Positions 40,742 through 51,500 of a DNA stretch of 64,000 nucleotides are shown here, one piece after another (the stretch's first letter is position 1; each line of letters begins with the position of its first letter). Source of the stretch: Bacteroidales bacterium UBA1410. GTDB taxonomy: Bacteria; Bacteroidota; Bacteroidia; Bacteroidales; Dysgonomonadaceae. The notes under the pieces were generated by a model. That model was not told the DNA's origin and did not search any database. It was given only the letters and a program-made list of their open reading frames with translations. The stretch spans positions 21,041 through 85,040 of the forward strand of contig DBPW01000014.1 in assembly GCA_002305015.1 (NCBI GenBank). Direction: 5' to 3'. Position numbers and translations under genes: made by a program.

Positions 40742-43306
40742 TTAAATCCAACGAACATAGGCGAAATCCATACGATGAGGCAAGTCGGGATTTTTTGGAA
40801 ATATGCGTAGCGCATATTGATGTGTACCGGGATTATTCAATGCTTCTTTTGTCTGAAAATACAGAAGAGAGCCTTCTGTTTTGACTAGATCGAATTCATA
40901 TTTTTCGATAAATTCGGCTTTATTCCGAATAGGGTCAAAATCAACCATTACACATTCTACTCCCAAATCGCCAATCATATTCTTCTTGTCGATCACCACT
41001 TCTCCATAGATAATATTTTTGTTATCCTTGATATCCAAATACTGATTTGGATTAAAATCGAGTTTTACCACTTCAATTTCATCCCAATTGGATGCCATAT
41101 TTTCCTTCCATGCAACAATTTCTTTTGCTTTAGCATAGTCGTTAGCACGTAATTTTTTTGAACGATTAGCCAGTTTGAAATAGAACTTGTCGTAATATTC
41201 ATCCAACATGCGTTTGGTGGTGAAACGCGGAGCAATTTGGGCAATGGATTTTTTAATATATTGAACCCACTCGTGAGAATACCCATTGCTGTTATAAGAA
41301 TAATACAAGGGTATAATCTCGTTTTCGAGCATGGAATAAATGGTAAAAGCATCCAATTCGTCTTGGAAGGTTTGATTTTCGTAAACTTTTTCAGCCGGAA
41401 TAGCCCATCCTGCACCTTCTCTATAACCCTCGTACCACCAACCATCCATTACCGATAAGTTGAGCACGCCGTTTATTGCGGCTTTCTGTCCCGAAGTACC
41501 GGAAGCTTCCTGCAAACGAATAGGAGTATTCAGCCACAAATCCACACCGGCAATGAGTCTTTTTGCCAATCGCATATCATAATTTTCGAGAAAAATAATC
41601 TTCCCCAAAAATTCGGGCCGACGCGATATTTCAACAATGTGTTTGATCAACGCTTGACCTGCACCATCGGCAGGATGAGCTTTCCCTGCGAATATAAATT
41701 GAACGGGGTGTTTCGGATCGTTAACAATCTTCGACAACCTGTCCAAATCGGTAAAAAGCAGATAAGCCCGTTTATAAGTAGCAAAACGCCTGGCAAATCC
41801 TATCAATAATGCATTGGGATTCAATTGTTCAAGAATAGATACGATACGAGAGGGACTTGCCTGATTTTTCAACCAGCCGTATTGAAACTCTGTACGAATA
41901 TGCTCGATGAGTTTTCTTTTCAGATGCATGCGTAATTCCCAAAGTTCATCATCACTCACATCATATATTTTTTCCCAAATATTCAGATTCGATTCATCGT
42001 CATAAAAAGTTGGATCGAAATGTTTCTCATAAAACGCTTTCATTGAGGCTGTCGACCAAGTGGGTAAATGCACACCGTTGGTAACATGCCCCACATGCAA
42101 CTCTTCGGGAAAATATCCTTTCCACACCGGCTGAAACATCTCACGAGAAACTTTTTCGTGCAATTCACTTACTCCGTTTGACTCTTGGGTAGTATTTAAT
42201 GCGAACACGCTCATGGAGAATTTTTCGTGACTGCCGGGATTTTCGCGCCCCAAATCCATAAATTGTTGCCATGGAATGCCGATTTTTTCTACCAGCTTAC
42301 CCATATATTTAGCGATAAGCGGTTCATCGAAATAATCGTGTCCGGCAGGCACAGGAGTATGAACGGTATATAATGATGATGCACGAACCATTTCCAATGC
42401 CTCATTAAACGAAAGTTTTTCATCATTTACAAAATCACACAACCGTTGTGCATTAATAAGGGCCGCATGACCTTCATTCAAATGATATACCTCTTTTTTT
42501 ATTCCTAATCTCTTCAGCAGCAATATACCGCCAACACCCAACAAGTATTCCTGTTTCATCCGGTTTTCCCAATCCCCACCGTAAAGCTGATACGTAATTG
42601 ACCGATAGAATTCGTCGTTTAAGTCGATATCGGTATCCATAAGATAGAGATTAATGCGCCCTATGGGTACTTTCCAGACATTACAATACACAATCTTATC
42701 GTGGAAGGGTACTTCAAGAATCAATGGATTGTTTGTTTCGTCCATGACCTGAGAAATGGGCAGATTTCCAAAATTTTGGGCTTCAAAATTAGCAATCTGT
42801 TGTCCATCTATCGATAGGCTTTGCGAAAAATAACCGTATCGGTAAAGAAATCCCACTCCGGTAATATCCACGCAACTGTCACTAGCTTCTTTCAGATAAT
42901 CGCCTGCCAATATTCCCAATCCTCCGGAATAGATTTTAAGTACATTGGTCAAGCCATATTCCATACTGAAATAGGCAACACTCGGGCGGGTAGTATCGTA
43001 TGGCTTACTCATGTAATCCTTAAATACTTGATAAGCCTCGTTTGCTTCCTGAAGAAAATCCTGATCATTCAAAATCTCTTCTATTCTTTCCGTCGTCAGA
43101 TTCTGCAAAAGAACAACCGGATTTTGTTGACTTTTATCCCATCCTTCAGGATCTATTTTTTTGAAAATATTTTTAGCTTTTCCATTCCATACCCACCATA
43201 AATTATGAGCCATTTCATTCAAGAACTGCAACTGCATAGGCAAAATGGCACGCACCTGGATATCTCGCCAAACAGGTGTATTTGAATAACTCGATCTAAT
43301 AATCAT
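40742..43306 (-). CDS. glgP: Alpha-glucan (glycogen) phosphorylase
   Basis: GT35 enzyme that releases glucose-1-phosphate from glycogen. 854 residues, the size of the phosphorylases with an N-terminal DUF3417 region (about 14-100). Typical stretches: SMEYGLTNVLKIYSGGLGILAGD in two parts near 125-145, GHVTNGVHLPTW near 397-408, and EASGTSGQKAAINGVLN near 601-617 around the pyridoxal-phosphate site. It lies 83 bp downstream of the glycogen synthase on the same strand, so synthesis and breakdown of storage glycogen are probably co-transcribed. A strong terminator follows the stop (40648-40688). Confidence 0.93.
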   Translation of the reverse strand: MIIRSSYSNTPVWRDIQVRAILPMQLQFLNEMAHNLWWVWNGKAKNIFKKIDPEGWDKSQQNPVVLLQNLTTERIEEILNDQDFLQEANEAYQVFKDYMSKPYDTTRPSVAYFSMEYGLTNVLKIYSGGLGILAGDYLKEASDSCVDITGVGFLYRYGYFSQSLSIDGQQIANFEAQNFGNLPISQVMDETNNPLILEVPFHDKIVYCNVWKVPIGRINLYLMDTDIDLNDEFYRSITYQLYGGDWENRMKQEYLLGVGGILLLKRLGIKKEVYHLNEGHAALINAQRLCDFVNDEKLSFNEALEMVRASSLYTVHTPVPAGHDYFDEPLIAKYMGKLVEKIGIPWQQFMDLGRENPGSHEKFSMSVFALNTTQESNGVSELHEKVSREMFQPVWKGYFPEELHVGHVTNGVHLPTWSTASMKAFYEKHFDPTFYDDESNLNIWEKIYDVSDDELWELRMHLKRKLIEHIRTEFQYGWLKNQASPSRIVSILEQLNPNALLIGFARRFATYKRAYLLFTDLDRLSKIVNDPKHPVQFIFAGKAHPADGAGQALIKHIVEISRRPEFLGKIIFLENYDMRLAKRLIAGVDLWLNTPIRLQEASGTSGQKAAINGVLNLSVMDGWWYEGYREGAGWAIPAEKVYENQTFQDELDAFTIYSMLENEIIPLYYSYNSNGYSHEWVQYIKKSIAQIAPRFTTKRMLDEYYDKFYFKLANRSKKLRANDYAKAKEIVAWKENMASNWDEIEVVKLDFNPNQYLDIKDNKNIIYGEVVIDKKNMIGDLGVECVMVDFDPIRNKAEFIEKYEFDLVKTEGSLLYFQTKEALNNPGTHQYALRIFPKNPDLPHRMDFAYVRWI

Positions 43307-43389
43307 TTTTTAATATTTTAATTTATTTAAAAAGAACTAGTAAAATGGTATTTTACTTCTTTTTATAGCCAAGCAAAGATAATAAAATT

Positions 43390-45084
43390 TTATTCATTCT
43401 GTAATTTATAAGGTTTTGATAATCGAACAAAAGAATTATGTAAAGCGTTGAAATATGCTTCCTGATAATGAACAATAAAATGGCTCCAATCGCTGATATC
43501 GGCCACAGCTAAAGCACTCTTCTGCAAAATTGCAATTTGCTCCGGACTTTTCAATGAAAAATCAAAAACAACATCCGCGATTTCTTTCGATACTTCATTG
43601 TAGTTGAAATCATCGCGGTATATAACTTGGACCCCATCATTAATTCCTTCTTTATCTCCCATTTTTTTTACCCATGAACCAAAGCCGGACAAGGTAGTGG
43701 TAATGGTTGGAACCGAAAAAGCGACGCTCTCATGTGGCGTATAACCCCAGGGTTCGTAATAGGAAGGAAAAACAGTAAGATCCATTCCGATAAGTAAATC
43801 ATAATAAGGAACATTGAATACACCATCGTTCCCGTTAAGATAAGAAGGAACAAAAATTACTTTAAGCCGATCATTCTCTGAATTACAAAACCCTAAATGT
43901 CGCAACTGATTCATAATCAAATCATGATCGGGATCAACCAATTCATGAGTAATAAAAGGACAACTTGGAGACATAGATGCAGATGCCGAAGAAACCCGTT
44001 CATTCAACCTTTCCACCAGATCGGAACGAGATCCTTTAATCCAAGCCGGCACCATAATAAAAGCAATTACGTCTTTAGCTAGTTGTGGCGTTTTACGCAA
44101 GATATTCATCGCATCGATAAAAACATCAATCCCTTTATTTCGATATTCATAACGTCCGCTTATTGCTATCAACAGCGCATCCCTTTGAACCTCGTGCACT
44201 AATACTTTTTCGGCGACATCCAATAAAATCTGACGAGCTTTTTTCCGTGCCTGCTTATATGCATTTCCTTTCGGAATAAAATCTTTCTCAAATCCATTAG
44301 GAGTAACCACATCGGGCTGACGTTGCAAAAATTGGGCACATTCCTGTGCGGTGATATCGCTCACCGTTGTGAAACAATCGACATTCAGAGCCGTTCTTTT
44401 CTCTACAGAATGTTTAGCGACAACATTCAACTGACGAGCCATTTGGTCTCCGTTATATTGCTTTAAATGATTGTAAAGCGGTAAATTGTTCCCGGCAATG
44501 GAACGTCCCACCGTAGTAGCATGTGTAGTAAACACAGTAGCTACTTTGGGAATGTTTTTTTTGATATATAGTGCCCCCATCCCCGTCATCCATTCGTTGA
44601 AGTGAGCAATAACATTCAGTGCCTCCAATTTATAATAGCGATAAAAACTTTCGATCACCACTCCACTAGCGTAAGCAAACATGCAGGCTTCATGATAATC
44701 GCCATATCCGAAAAGAGAATCTACACCAAAATCAGTCCACATTTGAGCGTAGATATTGTCTTTAATCGCAAAGAACTTGTCGAATTTTATCAAAAAAACA
44801 ATCGGATTGCCCGGTACATTCCATCTGCCAATTCTGATTTGCAACTGTTGATTTCTGTATGCATGATCCCTCCACTCCGAAAAAAGATCGGGATCTTCCC
44901 TAAACCACGGGCTTTCTTTTTCTACCCATATATCCGGTCCGATAAAAATGATATGATCCTTGTAAAGTTTCTGAAGTGAATTTGCCCGCGTAGACAATAC
45001 CGTATAAATACCCCCTACCATGTTGCATACTTCCCAGCTTGTTTCAAAAATATAATCGGGAGTATGCCTTGTGTCTATTTGCAT
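43390..45084 (-). CDS. Glycogen synthase, eukaryote-like GT3 type
   Basis: A 564-residue glycosyltransferase that extends glycogen chains. Unlike bacterial GlgA (GT5), it resembles the GT3 family of yeast and animal glycogen synthase: DYIFETSWEVCNMVGGIYTV with WEVCNKVGGI-like motif near 10-29, HFNEWMTGMGALY in the first half, TTHATTVGRSIAG near 183-195, and PSYYEPWGYTPHES in the C-terminal half with the active-site glutamate. GT3 enzymes in Bacteroidota are known. No branching enzyme or GlgC is seen nearby. First gene of the pair with glgP; -7 box at 45113-45120. Confidence 0.9.
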   Translation of the reverse strand: MQIDTRHTPDYIFETSWEVCNMVGGIYTVLSTRANSLQKLYKDHIIFIGPDIWVEKESPWFREDPDLFSEWRDHAYRNQQLQIRIGRWNVPGNPIVFLIKFDKFFAIKDNIYAQMWTDFGVDSLFGYGDYHEACMFAYASGVVIESFYRYYKLEALNVIAHFNEWMTGMGALYIKKNIPKVATVFTTHATTVGRSIAGNNLPLYNHLKQYNGDQMARQLNVVAKHSVEKRTALNVDCFTTVSDITAQECAQFLQRQPDVVTPNGFEKDFIPKGNAYKQARKKARQILLDVAEKVLVHEVQRDALLIAISGRYEYRNKGIDVFIDAMNILRKTPQLAKDVIAFIMVPAWIKGSRSDLVERLNERVSSASASMSPSCPFITHELVDPDHDLIMNQLRHLGFCNSENDRLKVIFVPSYLNGNDGVFNVPYYDLLIGMDLTVFPSYYEPWGYTPHESVAFSVPTITTTLSGFGSWVKKMGDKEGINDGVQVIYRDDFNYNEVSKEIADVVFDFSLKSPEQIAILQKSALAVADISDWSHFIVHYQEAYFNALHNSFVRLSKPYKLQNE

Positions 45085-45112
45085 AAATAAAATATTCTGA
45101 TCTCAAAACGTG

Positions 45113-45120
45113 CAAAGATA
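45113..45120 (-). promoter_or_regulatory. -7 box of the glycogen synthase/phosphorylase pair
   Basis: TATCTTTG on the minus strand, 28 bp before the ATG at 45084, matches TAnnTTTG; no TTTG at the -33 position. It faces away from the mfd promoter about 65 bp away. Confidence 0.5.
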
Positions 45121-45183
45121 TGAATTTCTTATCAATAGAAAAGGTTAATCAGGTGCTAATAATGAAAATATATCAAAAAAGAT

Positions 45184-45191
45184 TATCTTTG
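45184..45191 (+). promoter_or_regulatory. -7 box of mfd
   Basis: TATCTTTG fits TAnnTTTG; transcription from it would start near 45197, so the mfd leader is only some 10-20 nt. No -33 TTTG at 20 bp. Confidence 0.5.
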
Positions 45192-45217
45192 TATTCTAAA
45201 TTTGATTGTTTTCGATT

Positions 45218-48200
45218 TTGGATATTTCTCAACTTCAACAGATCTTCGAAAAACATCCCAATATAGCGGCTTCCGCCGACTTACTTAAAAAAGTACAGGT
45301 TTTATCGGTAAGGCAGCTGCAGGGATCGTCGTGCGCCATTTTTGCTGTCGGCTTGTTTCATAAATTTCCTCAAACGTATCTTTATATTCTGAATGATGCA
45401 GAAACCGCCGGCTATTTTTATCACGATCTGACGCAAATCATTGGTACACAAGAGATACTTTTTTTCCCTTCGGCATACAAACGTGCAGCAAAATACGGCC
45501 AAATCGATCCGGCAAATGAGATCTTGCGTACCGAAACCTTAAATCGCATACAAAGCAAAAAATTCCCTTTCATTATCGTAAGTTATCCCGATGCTTTAGC
45601 GGAAAAAACCGTTTCGAGAGACACGCTCCAAAAAAATACCTTGCGTTTGTCAACCGGAGAAAAAGTGGATAGTTCGTTCGTTTCACAAGTATTGGATTCA
45701 TATCGATTTCAACGTGTGGACTACGTTTATGAACCGGGTCAATATGCTGTGCGAGGAAGCATTTTAGACGTTTTTTCTTTTTCGAGTGAATACCCGTATC
45801 GGATCGATTTTTTTGGCGATGAGGTTGAGACCATTCGCAGTTTTGATGTTGAAACCCAACTTTCGAAAGAAAAGTTGAGCGACATATCCATTGTACCCGA
45901 ATTGGGCCTTTCAGAATCGAAAAATGCCACACTTTTCGACTTGATTCCTCAGGAAACGATTATTGGAACAGAAAATATTCAATGGATAACAAGTCGCATT
46001 TCAGCCATCAATGAAGATGAGCTACATATTCATCCACAAGAAGTTGACTTTGTTAAAGCCGATCTTATTTCGAGAGACGAATTTCTATCGGCCATAAAAC
46101 CTTTTAAACAGATTCGCTTTGATGCCAACATGTCGGATATACCTGACGCTGCTCTAGATTTTCATACCTCTCCTCAACCGCTTTACCATAAAAATTTCGA
46201 ATTGTTGAGCGAATCGATGCATCATTTTCTGGATGAGGGATATACAATTTATATACTAAGTGACAGCGAAAAGCAACAAAAAAGACTCCATGATATCTTT
46301 GAAGACCGAAACGACGATATCCCCTTTACTCCGGTCAACAAAACCCTGCATGCAGGTTTTTCGGACGAAACCCTAAAAATATGCTGCTTTACCGATCATC
46401 AGATTTTCGATCGTTTTCATAAATACAATCTGAAATCCGATAAAGCCCGTTCCGGGAAAATCGCGCTCACCCTAAAGGAACTGAACCAACTTCAACCCGG
46501 AGACTATGTTGTGCACATGGATCACGGTATCGGTAAATTTGCCGGACTGGTACGTTTACGCATCGGCGACCAGGTGCAAGAAGTAATTAAACTTACCTAT
46601 CAAAACAACGATGCGGTATTCGTCTCCATTCATTCTCTTCATAAAATATCGAAATATAAAGGCAAAGAAGGCGAACCTCCTCAGCTCAACAAACTGGGTT
46701 CGGGCGCATGGGAAAGGGTAAAAGAACGTACAAAATCAAAAATCAAGGATATTGCGCGCGATCTGATCAAACTCTATGCCCAACGCCAACACGAAAGGGG
46801 GCATGCTTTTACAAAAGACACGTATTTGCAAAACGAGCTTGAAGCCTCCTTTATGTATGAAGATACTCCCGATCAGCTGAAGGCAACTCAAGACGTAAAA
46901 AACGATATGGAAAGCGAACGCCCGATGGACAGATTAATTTGTGGCGATGTTGGTTTCGGAAAAACGGAAATTGCGATAAGAGCGGCATTTAAAGCTGCCA
47001 CCGATGGCAAACAAACGGCAGTGCTTGTACCCACTACTACATTGGCCACCCAGCATTACCATACGTTCCGCGATCGTTTGTCAAACTTCCCGGTAAAGGT
47101 AGATTACCTGAGTCGTGCCCGCTCGTCGAAAGAACAAAAAGCTATTTTGAAAGAACTGAAAGAGGGAAATATCGATATCATCATCGGAACGCACCGTTTG
47201 GTAGGTAAAGACGTAAAGTTTCATGATTTGGGGTTACTGATTATCGATGAGGAACAAAAATTCGGTGTCTCCACCAAAGAGAAACTCCGACAAATAAAAG
47301 TTAACGTCGATACCCTTACCATGACCGCCACTCCTATTCCACGGACATTGCAATTTTCGCTGATGGGTTCTCGAGATCTTTCCATTATTAATACGCCTCC
47401 TCCCAATCGTTATCCGGTGCAAACCGAAGTGCATACCTTCGATATAGAACTTATCAAAGAAGCGATTAATTTTGAAATCAGCCGAAACGGACAGGTTTTC
47501 ATCGTAAGCAACCGCATCCAATTTCTTTATGAACTTGAAGCACGGATAAAAAAAGAAATGCCCGATATCCGCATTGCGGTGGGTCATGGACAAATGGACC
47601 CGAAAAAACTCGAAAAAATCATTTCCGATTTTATTGATCAAGAATATGACGTGCTTCTTGCGACTACCATCATTGAATCGGGTATCGACATGCCCAATGT
47701 CAATACAATAATCATTATCAACGCTCAGGATTTCGGATTAAGCGATCTGCATCAACTACGCGGACGAGTTGGACGAAGCAATCGAAAAGCTTTTTGTTAT
47801 TTACTGACTCCGCCATTGAACACGCTTTCTGCTGATGCACGCCGACGCATACAAGCTATCGAAAATTTTTCAGAACTTGGAAGTGGAATTCATATTGCTT
47901 TGCAAGATTTGGACATCCGTGGGGCAGGTAATTTATTGGGTGCCGAGCAAAGTGGATTTATTGCCGAACTCGGTTATGAAACCTATCAAAAAATTCTTGC
48001 CGAAGCCATAGAAGAATTAAAAAGAGAAGAATTCTCGGATTTGTATGAAGAACAACAGCGAGAAAAGGTCTTAGAAGAAGATTTTGTGACCGATGTAACA
48101 GTAGAAAGTGATCTTGGGCTGATGTTCCCCGAATCCTATATTCCGAATGATGCTGAACGGATTAGCATCTATCGTGAATTGGATAGCATAGAAACCGAGG

Positions 48201-48541
48201 ATGAAATTTCGAACTTTTTGAAACGGCTGGAAGATCGCTTCGGGAAAATTCCAAGAGAGGGACTGGAATTAATCCAGATTGTAAGGCTCCGCCGACTGGC
48301 AAAAGCATTGGGAATAGAAAAAATTGTCCTTAAAAACCATCAAATGACGTTGTTTCTCATTTCAGATCCCCAGTCGCCGTATTATCAATCAAAAGCATTC
48401 GACAAGCTGCTCAATTACATTCAAATCCATCCTCGCGATTGTCAATTGCGGGAAGTAAACAAAAAACGCTCGGCTATCATCCGCAACGTGGAAACCGTTG
48501 AAACTGCCGTGGCAGTATTACAGGAAATGTCAACCGATTAA
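45218..48541 (+). CDS. mfd: Transcription-repair coupling factor Mfd
   Basis: Removes stalled RNA polymerase and recruits UvrA to DNA damage. About 1107 residues, with the UvrB-like N-terminal domain (to ~340), RNA-polymerase-interaction/CarD-like domain near 415-485 (GDYVVHMDHGIGKFAGLV), the RecG-like motor with Walker A GDVGFGKTE near 575-583 and DEEQ box near 675, a second helicase half, and the TRCF C-terminal domain near 950-1060. No in-frame ATG is near the start; the frame begins with TTG codons at 45206 and 45218. I prefer 45218 because LDISQLQQIFEKHPN lines up with Mfd N-termini as I recall them and leaves a longer leader; 45206 remains possible. Confidence 0.94.
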   Translation: MDISQLQQIFEKHPNIAASADLLKKVQVLSVRQLQGSSCAIFAVGLFHKFPQTYLYILNDAETAGYFYHDLTQIIGTQEILFFPSAYKRAAKYGQIDPANEILRTETLNRIQSKKFPFIIVSYPDALAEKTVSRDTLQKNTLRLSTGEKVDSSFVSQVLDSYRFQRVDYVYEPGQYAVRGSILDVFSFSSEYPYRIDFFGDEVETIRSFDVETQLSKEKLSDISIVPELGLSESKNATLFDLIPQETIIGTENIQWITSRISAINEDELHIHPQEVDFVKADLISRDEFLSAIKPFKQIRFDANMSDIPDAALDFHTSPQPLYHKNFELLSESMHHFLDEGYTIYILSDSEKQQKRLHDIFEDRNDDIPFTPVNKTLHAGFSDETLKICCFTDHQIFDRFHKYNLKSDKARSGKIALTLKELNQLQPGDYVVHMDHGIGKFAGLVRLRIGDQVQEVIKLTYQNNDAVFVSIHSLHKISKYKGKEGEPPQLNKLGSGAWERVKERTKSKIKDIARDLIKLYAQRQHERGHAFTKDTYLQNELEASFMYEDTPDQLKATQDVKNDMESERPMDRLICGDVGFGKTEIAIRAAFKAATDGKQTAVLVPTTTLATQHYHTFRDRLSNFPVKVDYLSRARSSKEQKAILKELKEGNIDIIIGTHRLVGKDVKFHDLGLLIIDEEQKFGVSTKEKLRQIKVNVDTLTMTATPIPRTLQFSLMGSRDLSIINTPPPNRYPVQTEVHTFDIELIKEAINFEISRNGQVFIVSNRIQFLYELEARIKKEMPDIRIAVGHGQMDPKKLEKIISDFIDQEYDVLLATTIIESGIDMPNVNTIIIINAQDFGLSDLHQLRGRVGRSNRKAFCYLLTPPLNTLSADARRRIQAIENFSELGSGIHIALQDLDIRGAGNLLGAEQSGFIAELGYETYQKILAEAIEELKREEFSDLYEEQQREKVLEEDFVTDVTVESDLGLMFPESYIPNDAERISIYRELDSIETEDEISNFLKRLEDRFGKIPREGLELIQIVRLRRLAKALGIEKIVLKNHQMTLFLISDPQSPYYQSKAFDKLLNYIQIHPRDCQLREVNKKRSAIIRNVETVETAVAVLQEMSTD

Positions 48542-48544
48542 TAG

Positions 48545-51500
48545 TTACAAAACTTTCAACAGCTCTTTTACAGCAGCTTCCAATTGTGTATCTTCGCCGT
48601 TAATGGCTTTATTCAGATCAAGCGGAACTTTCACGTCGGGTTCCAGCTGACTGTTTTCCAAATATGTTCCTTCGGCTGTGCGATAGCCAACAACCGGAAT
48701 TCCGAAATAAACCGTTGGATCTTGCAAGGTAACCCAGTTAACGCTCGTCATTGTACCGGGTACAGGCATGCCTACTAATTTACCGATTTTTTGGTTTTTA
48801 TACACCCAGGGCGTGCCATGCGCATTAGAATAGTCGGCTTCCGTAATGAGCATGATCGAAGGCTTATTCCAACGCCGACTTGGCATTTCGCAATATTCTT
48901 TGCCGCGAACTACTTGATCGAGATATTTCTTACCACTAAAAAATACTTCCAAGTCTTCATGTAACCGGCCTCCTCCATTATATCGGATATCTATCACGAT
49001 TCCTTCTTTTTTGTAATATTTCCCCAGCGCATCAGAATACATTTTTCTGAAACTTTCGTCACCCATCGAAGGAACATGAACGTACCCCAGCCGTCCATTG
49101 GAAAGGCGTTCTACCTCATCGGCACGTTGTTTTACCCAACGTTTATAAAGCAGATCATCCAACGCTCCTGCACTAATCGGCTTAATCACCTCATCCCATC
49201 GTTCGCCTGTAGCCGGAGAATAAAGCGAAATCAGCGTATTTTTAGCCGCTTTCCCCTCTAATAGCGGAAAATAATCATCCTGAGGCAAAATTACCTGTCC
49301 ATCAATTTTTTCGATAATATCGCCTACCTTTGCCTTCGACTGAAAATTATCAAAAGGGCCGTTAATCAAGATCTCATCAATTTTCAATCCGTTTTTGTCT
49401 CCATTTGCGCTAACAAAAAGTCCAAGATTTGCCGTTTTTTCATCATTGCTTGGTGAACGATAACCCGATCCGGTATGAGACACATTGAGTTCGCCCAACA
49501 TCTCAGACAACATTTCGGAGAAATCGTAATTATTATTGATAGAAGAAAGAAATTTACGATAATGATTGGTCAAACGTTCCCAATCGACACCATGCATGTT
49601 TACTTCATAAAAGCGCTCTTTTTCTTCTCTGCATACATAATCGAACATGAATTGGCGCTCTTTAGCCAAATCAATTTTCATATCTGCACTGTAATCGATG
49701 GAAGTCAACTTCTCGGTTGAAACGTCCATTTTCTGCATTTTTTTATTCCCCAGAATAAAGAGCGTTTTTTGTTCTTTATCCATATTTAAAGCTGAGTTTC
49801 CTCCTTTGAGTTTGCTTAAAAGTTTAGTAGCGTGTTCACGCAAATCGTGCACCCACAAATCATAATCGTCTTCAACGGCCGATAAGTAATAGAGTTTCGA
49901 TCCCTCTTTATTGATAATGAAACTGCCCAGACGTGAGGAATTGGGTGTCAATCGCACAATGCGCTGATCCATGTTTTCAAATTCCATCACGATATCTTTA
50001 GGTGTTTCATCGATCTTTTTTTTATCTTTATTTTTGTCTTCGTCAGCTTTTTTAAATTCTTTTTCGGCATCAGTAAAAAGTTCAAACTCCTCCTTGCTCA
50101 TTTTATATTTGTCGAAAGCCTCACGATTAACAAAAGCAATCATCACATCTTCCAATGATCCCCATGATGCATGATTACGCATTCCGTATCGTTCGGATGA
50201 ATAAAGAATAGCATTACCATTCATTAGCCAGCGTGGATTTCGATTGGTATACCCGCTTTTGGTCAAATCGAATATTTCGCCCCCTGTTTTTGCGCTTACA
50301 ATACCGATGTTGGTATACGGAGCATGTCCGTTGGACACATATTCTAACACAAACCATTTGCCGTCGGGCGACCATTCGTAATTCATGCTCCCGTCCGTTT
50401 CATGCTGATAAGAGCCATCAGTTATTTGTCTTAGCTTCTTTTCAACCAGATTATATACCATTAATTTTTTTCTATCTTGAACAAAGGCTACTTCATTGCC
50501 ATCGGGAGAAAATTGAGGATGCTGTTTTTCCGATTTATCGTTTTTAATGAGTACTTCTTCGTCAATGAGCGTTGCATTTGAAAAATTCGGGTCTTCCTTT
50601 CGTACGATTTTAGCTATATACACATTCCAATAACCGTCTCTATAGCTGGAATAAATCAGTGATCGATTATCGGCACCAAAATTCACATCGGCTTCTTCTG
50701 CTACCGTTTTTGTTATTTGTTTTGTAGTACTATAATCGGCCGAAGTAACGAAAACATCTCCTCGAACAGTAAATGCAACTTGCTTTCCATCGGGTGAATT
50801 GAAAGCAGAAGTAGCTCCGGAAGCGAAACTCATTTTTTTGATTTGCTCGTCCTCCACATCGATCGAAATGAAAATATTCAATTTTTGCGGATGTGTTGAA
50901 CCTTGACTCAACGTATAAATTTCTCCATCATAGCCAAAACAAAGTGTTCCGTTGTTTGCCACGGAAAGAAAACGAACCGGATGAAATTTGAAGTTAGTCA
51001 ATTGTTTCGCATCCGAAGAATTATCTAACGGAGCAGTATACACATTAAACGTACCGCCACGCTCACTTAAAAAGTACAATGCTTTTCCATCGGGGCTGTA
51101 AACCGGATCGGTATCTTCGCCCTCCCGGTCAACAAGTTTTTTGTACGTGCCATCTTTTATATCATATTCCAAAATATCACGTGTAACCGATGAAGTATGG
51201 TGCTTTCGCCACGGGTTTTCAAAACCTTTTACATCTTGATACAAAAATTTTTGACCGGATTTGTTGAAATTAATTTTATCCGCAGGGAAAGCCGCGATCA
51301 TTTCCGATCGACCGCCATCAATGCGAATTTTATATATTTCAGATAACCTTGAACTCGGGAATAAAGCACTTTTTACAGGGTCCTGGTAAGATGCAGAAAA
51401 AACGACAAATTTTCCGTCGGGAGTAAATGTCCACAAATTTTCAGCAGCCGAATGCGTTGTCAGCCTCTTGATTGATTCCCCTTCGGACGACATCACATAA

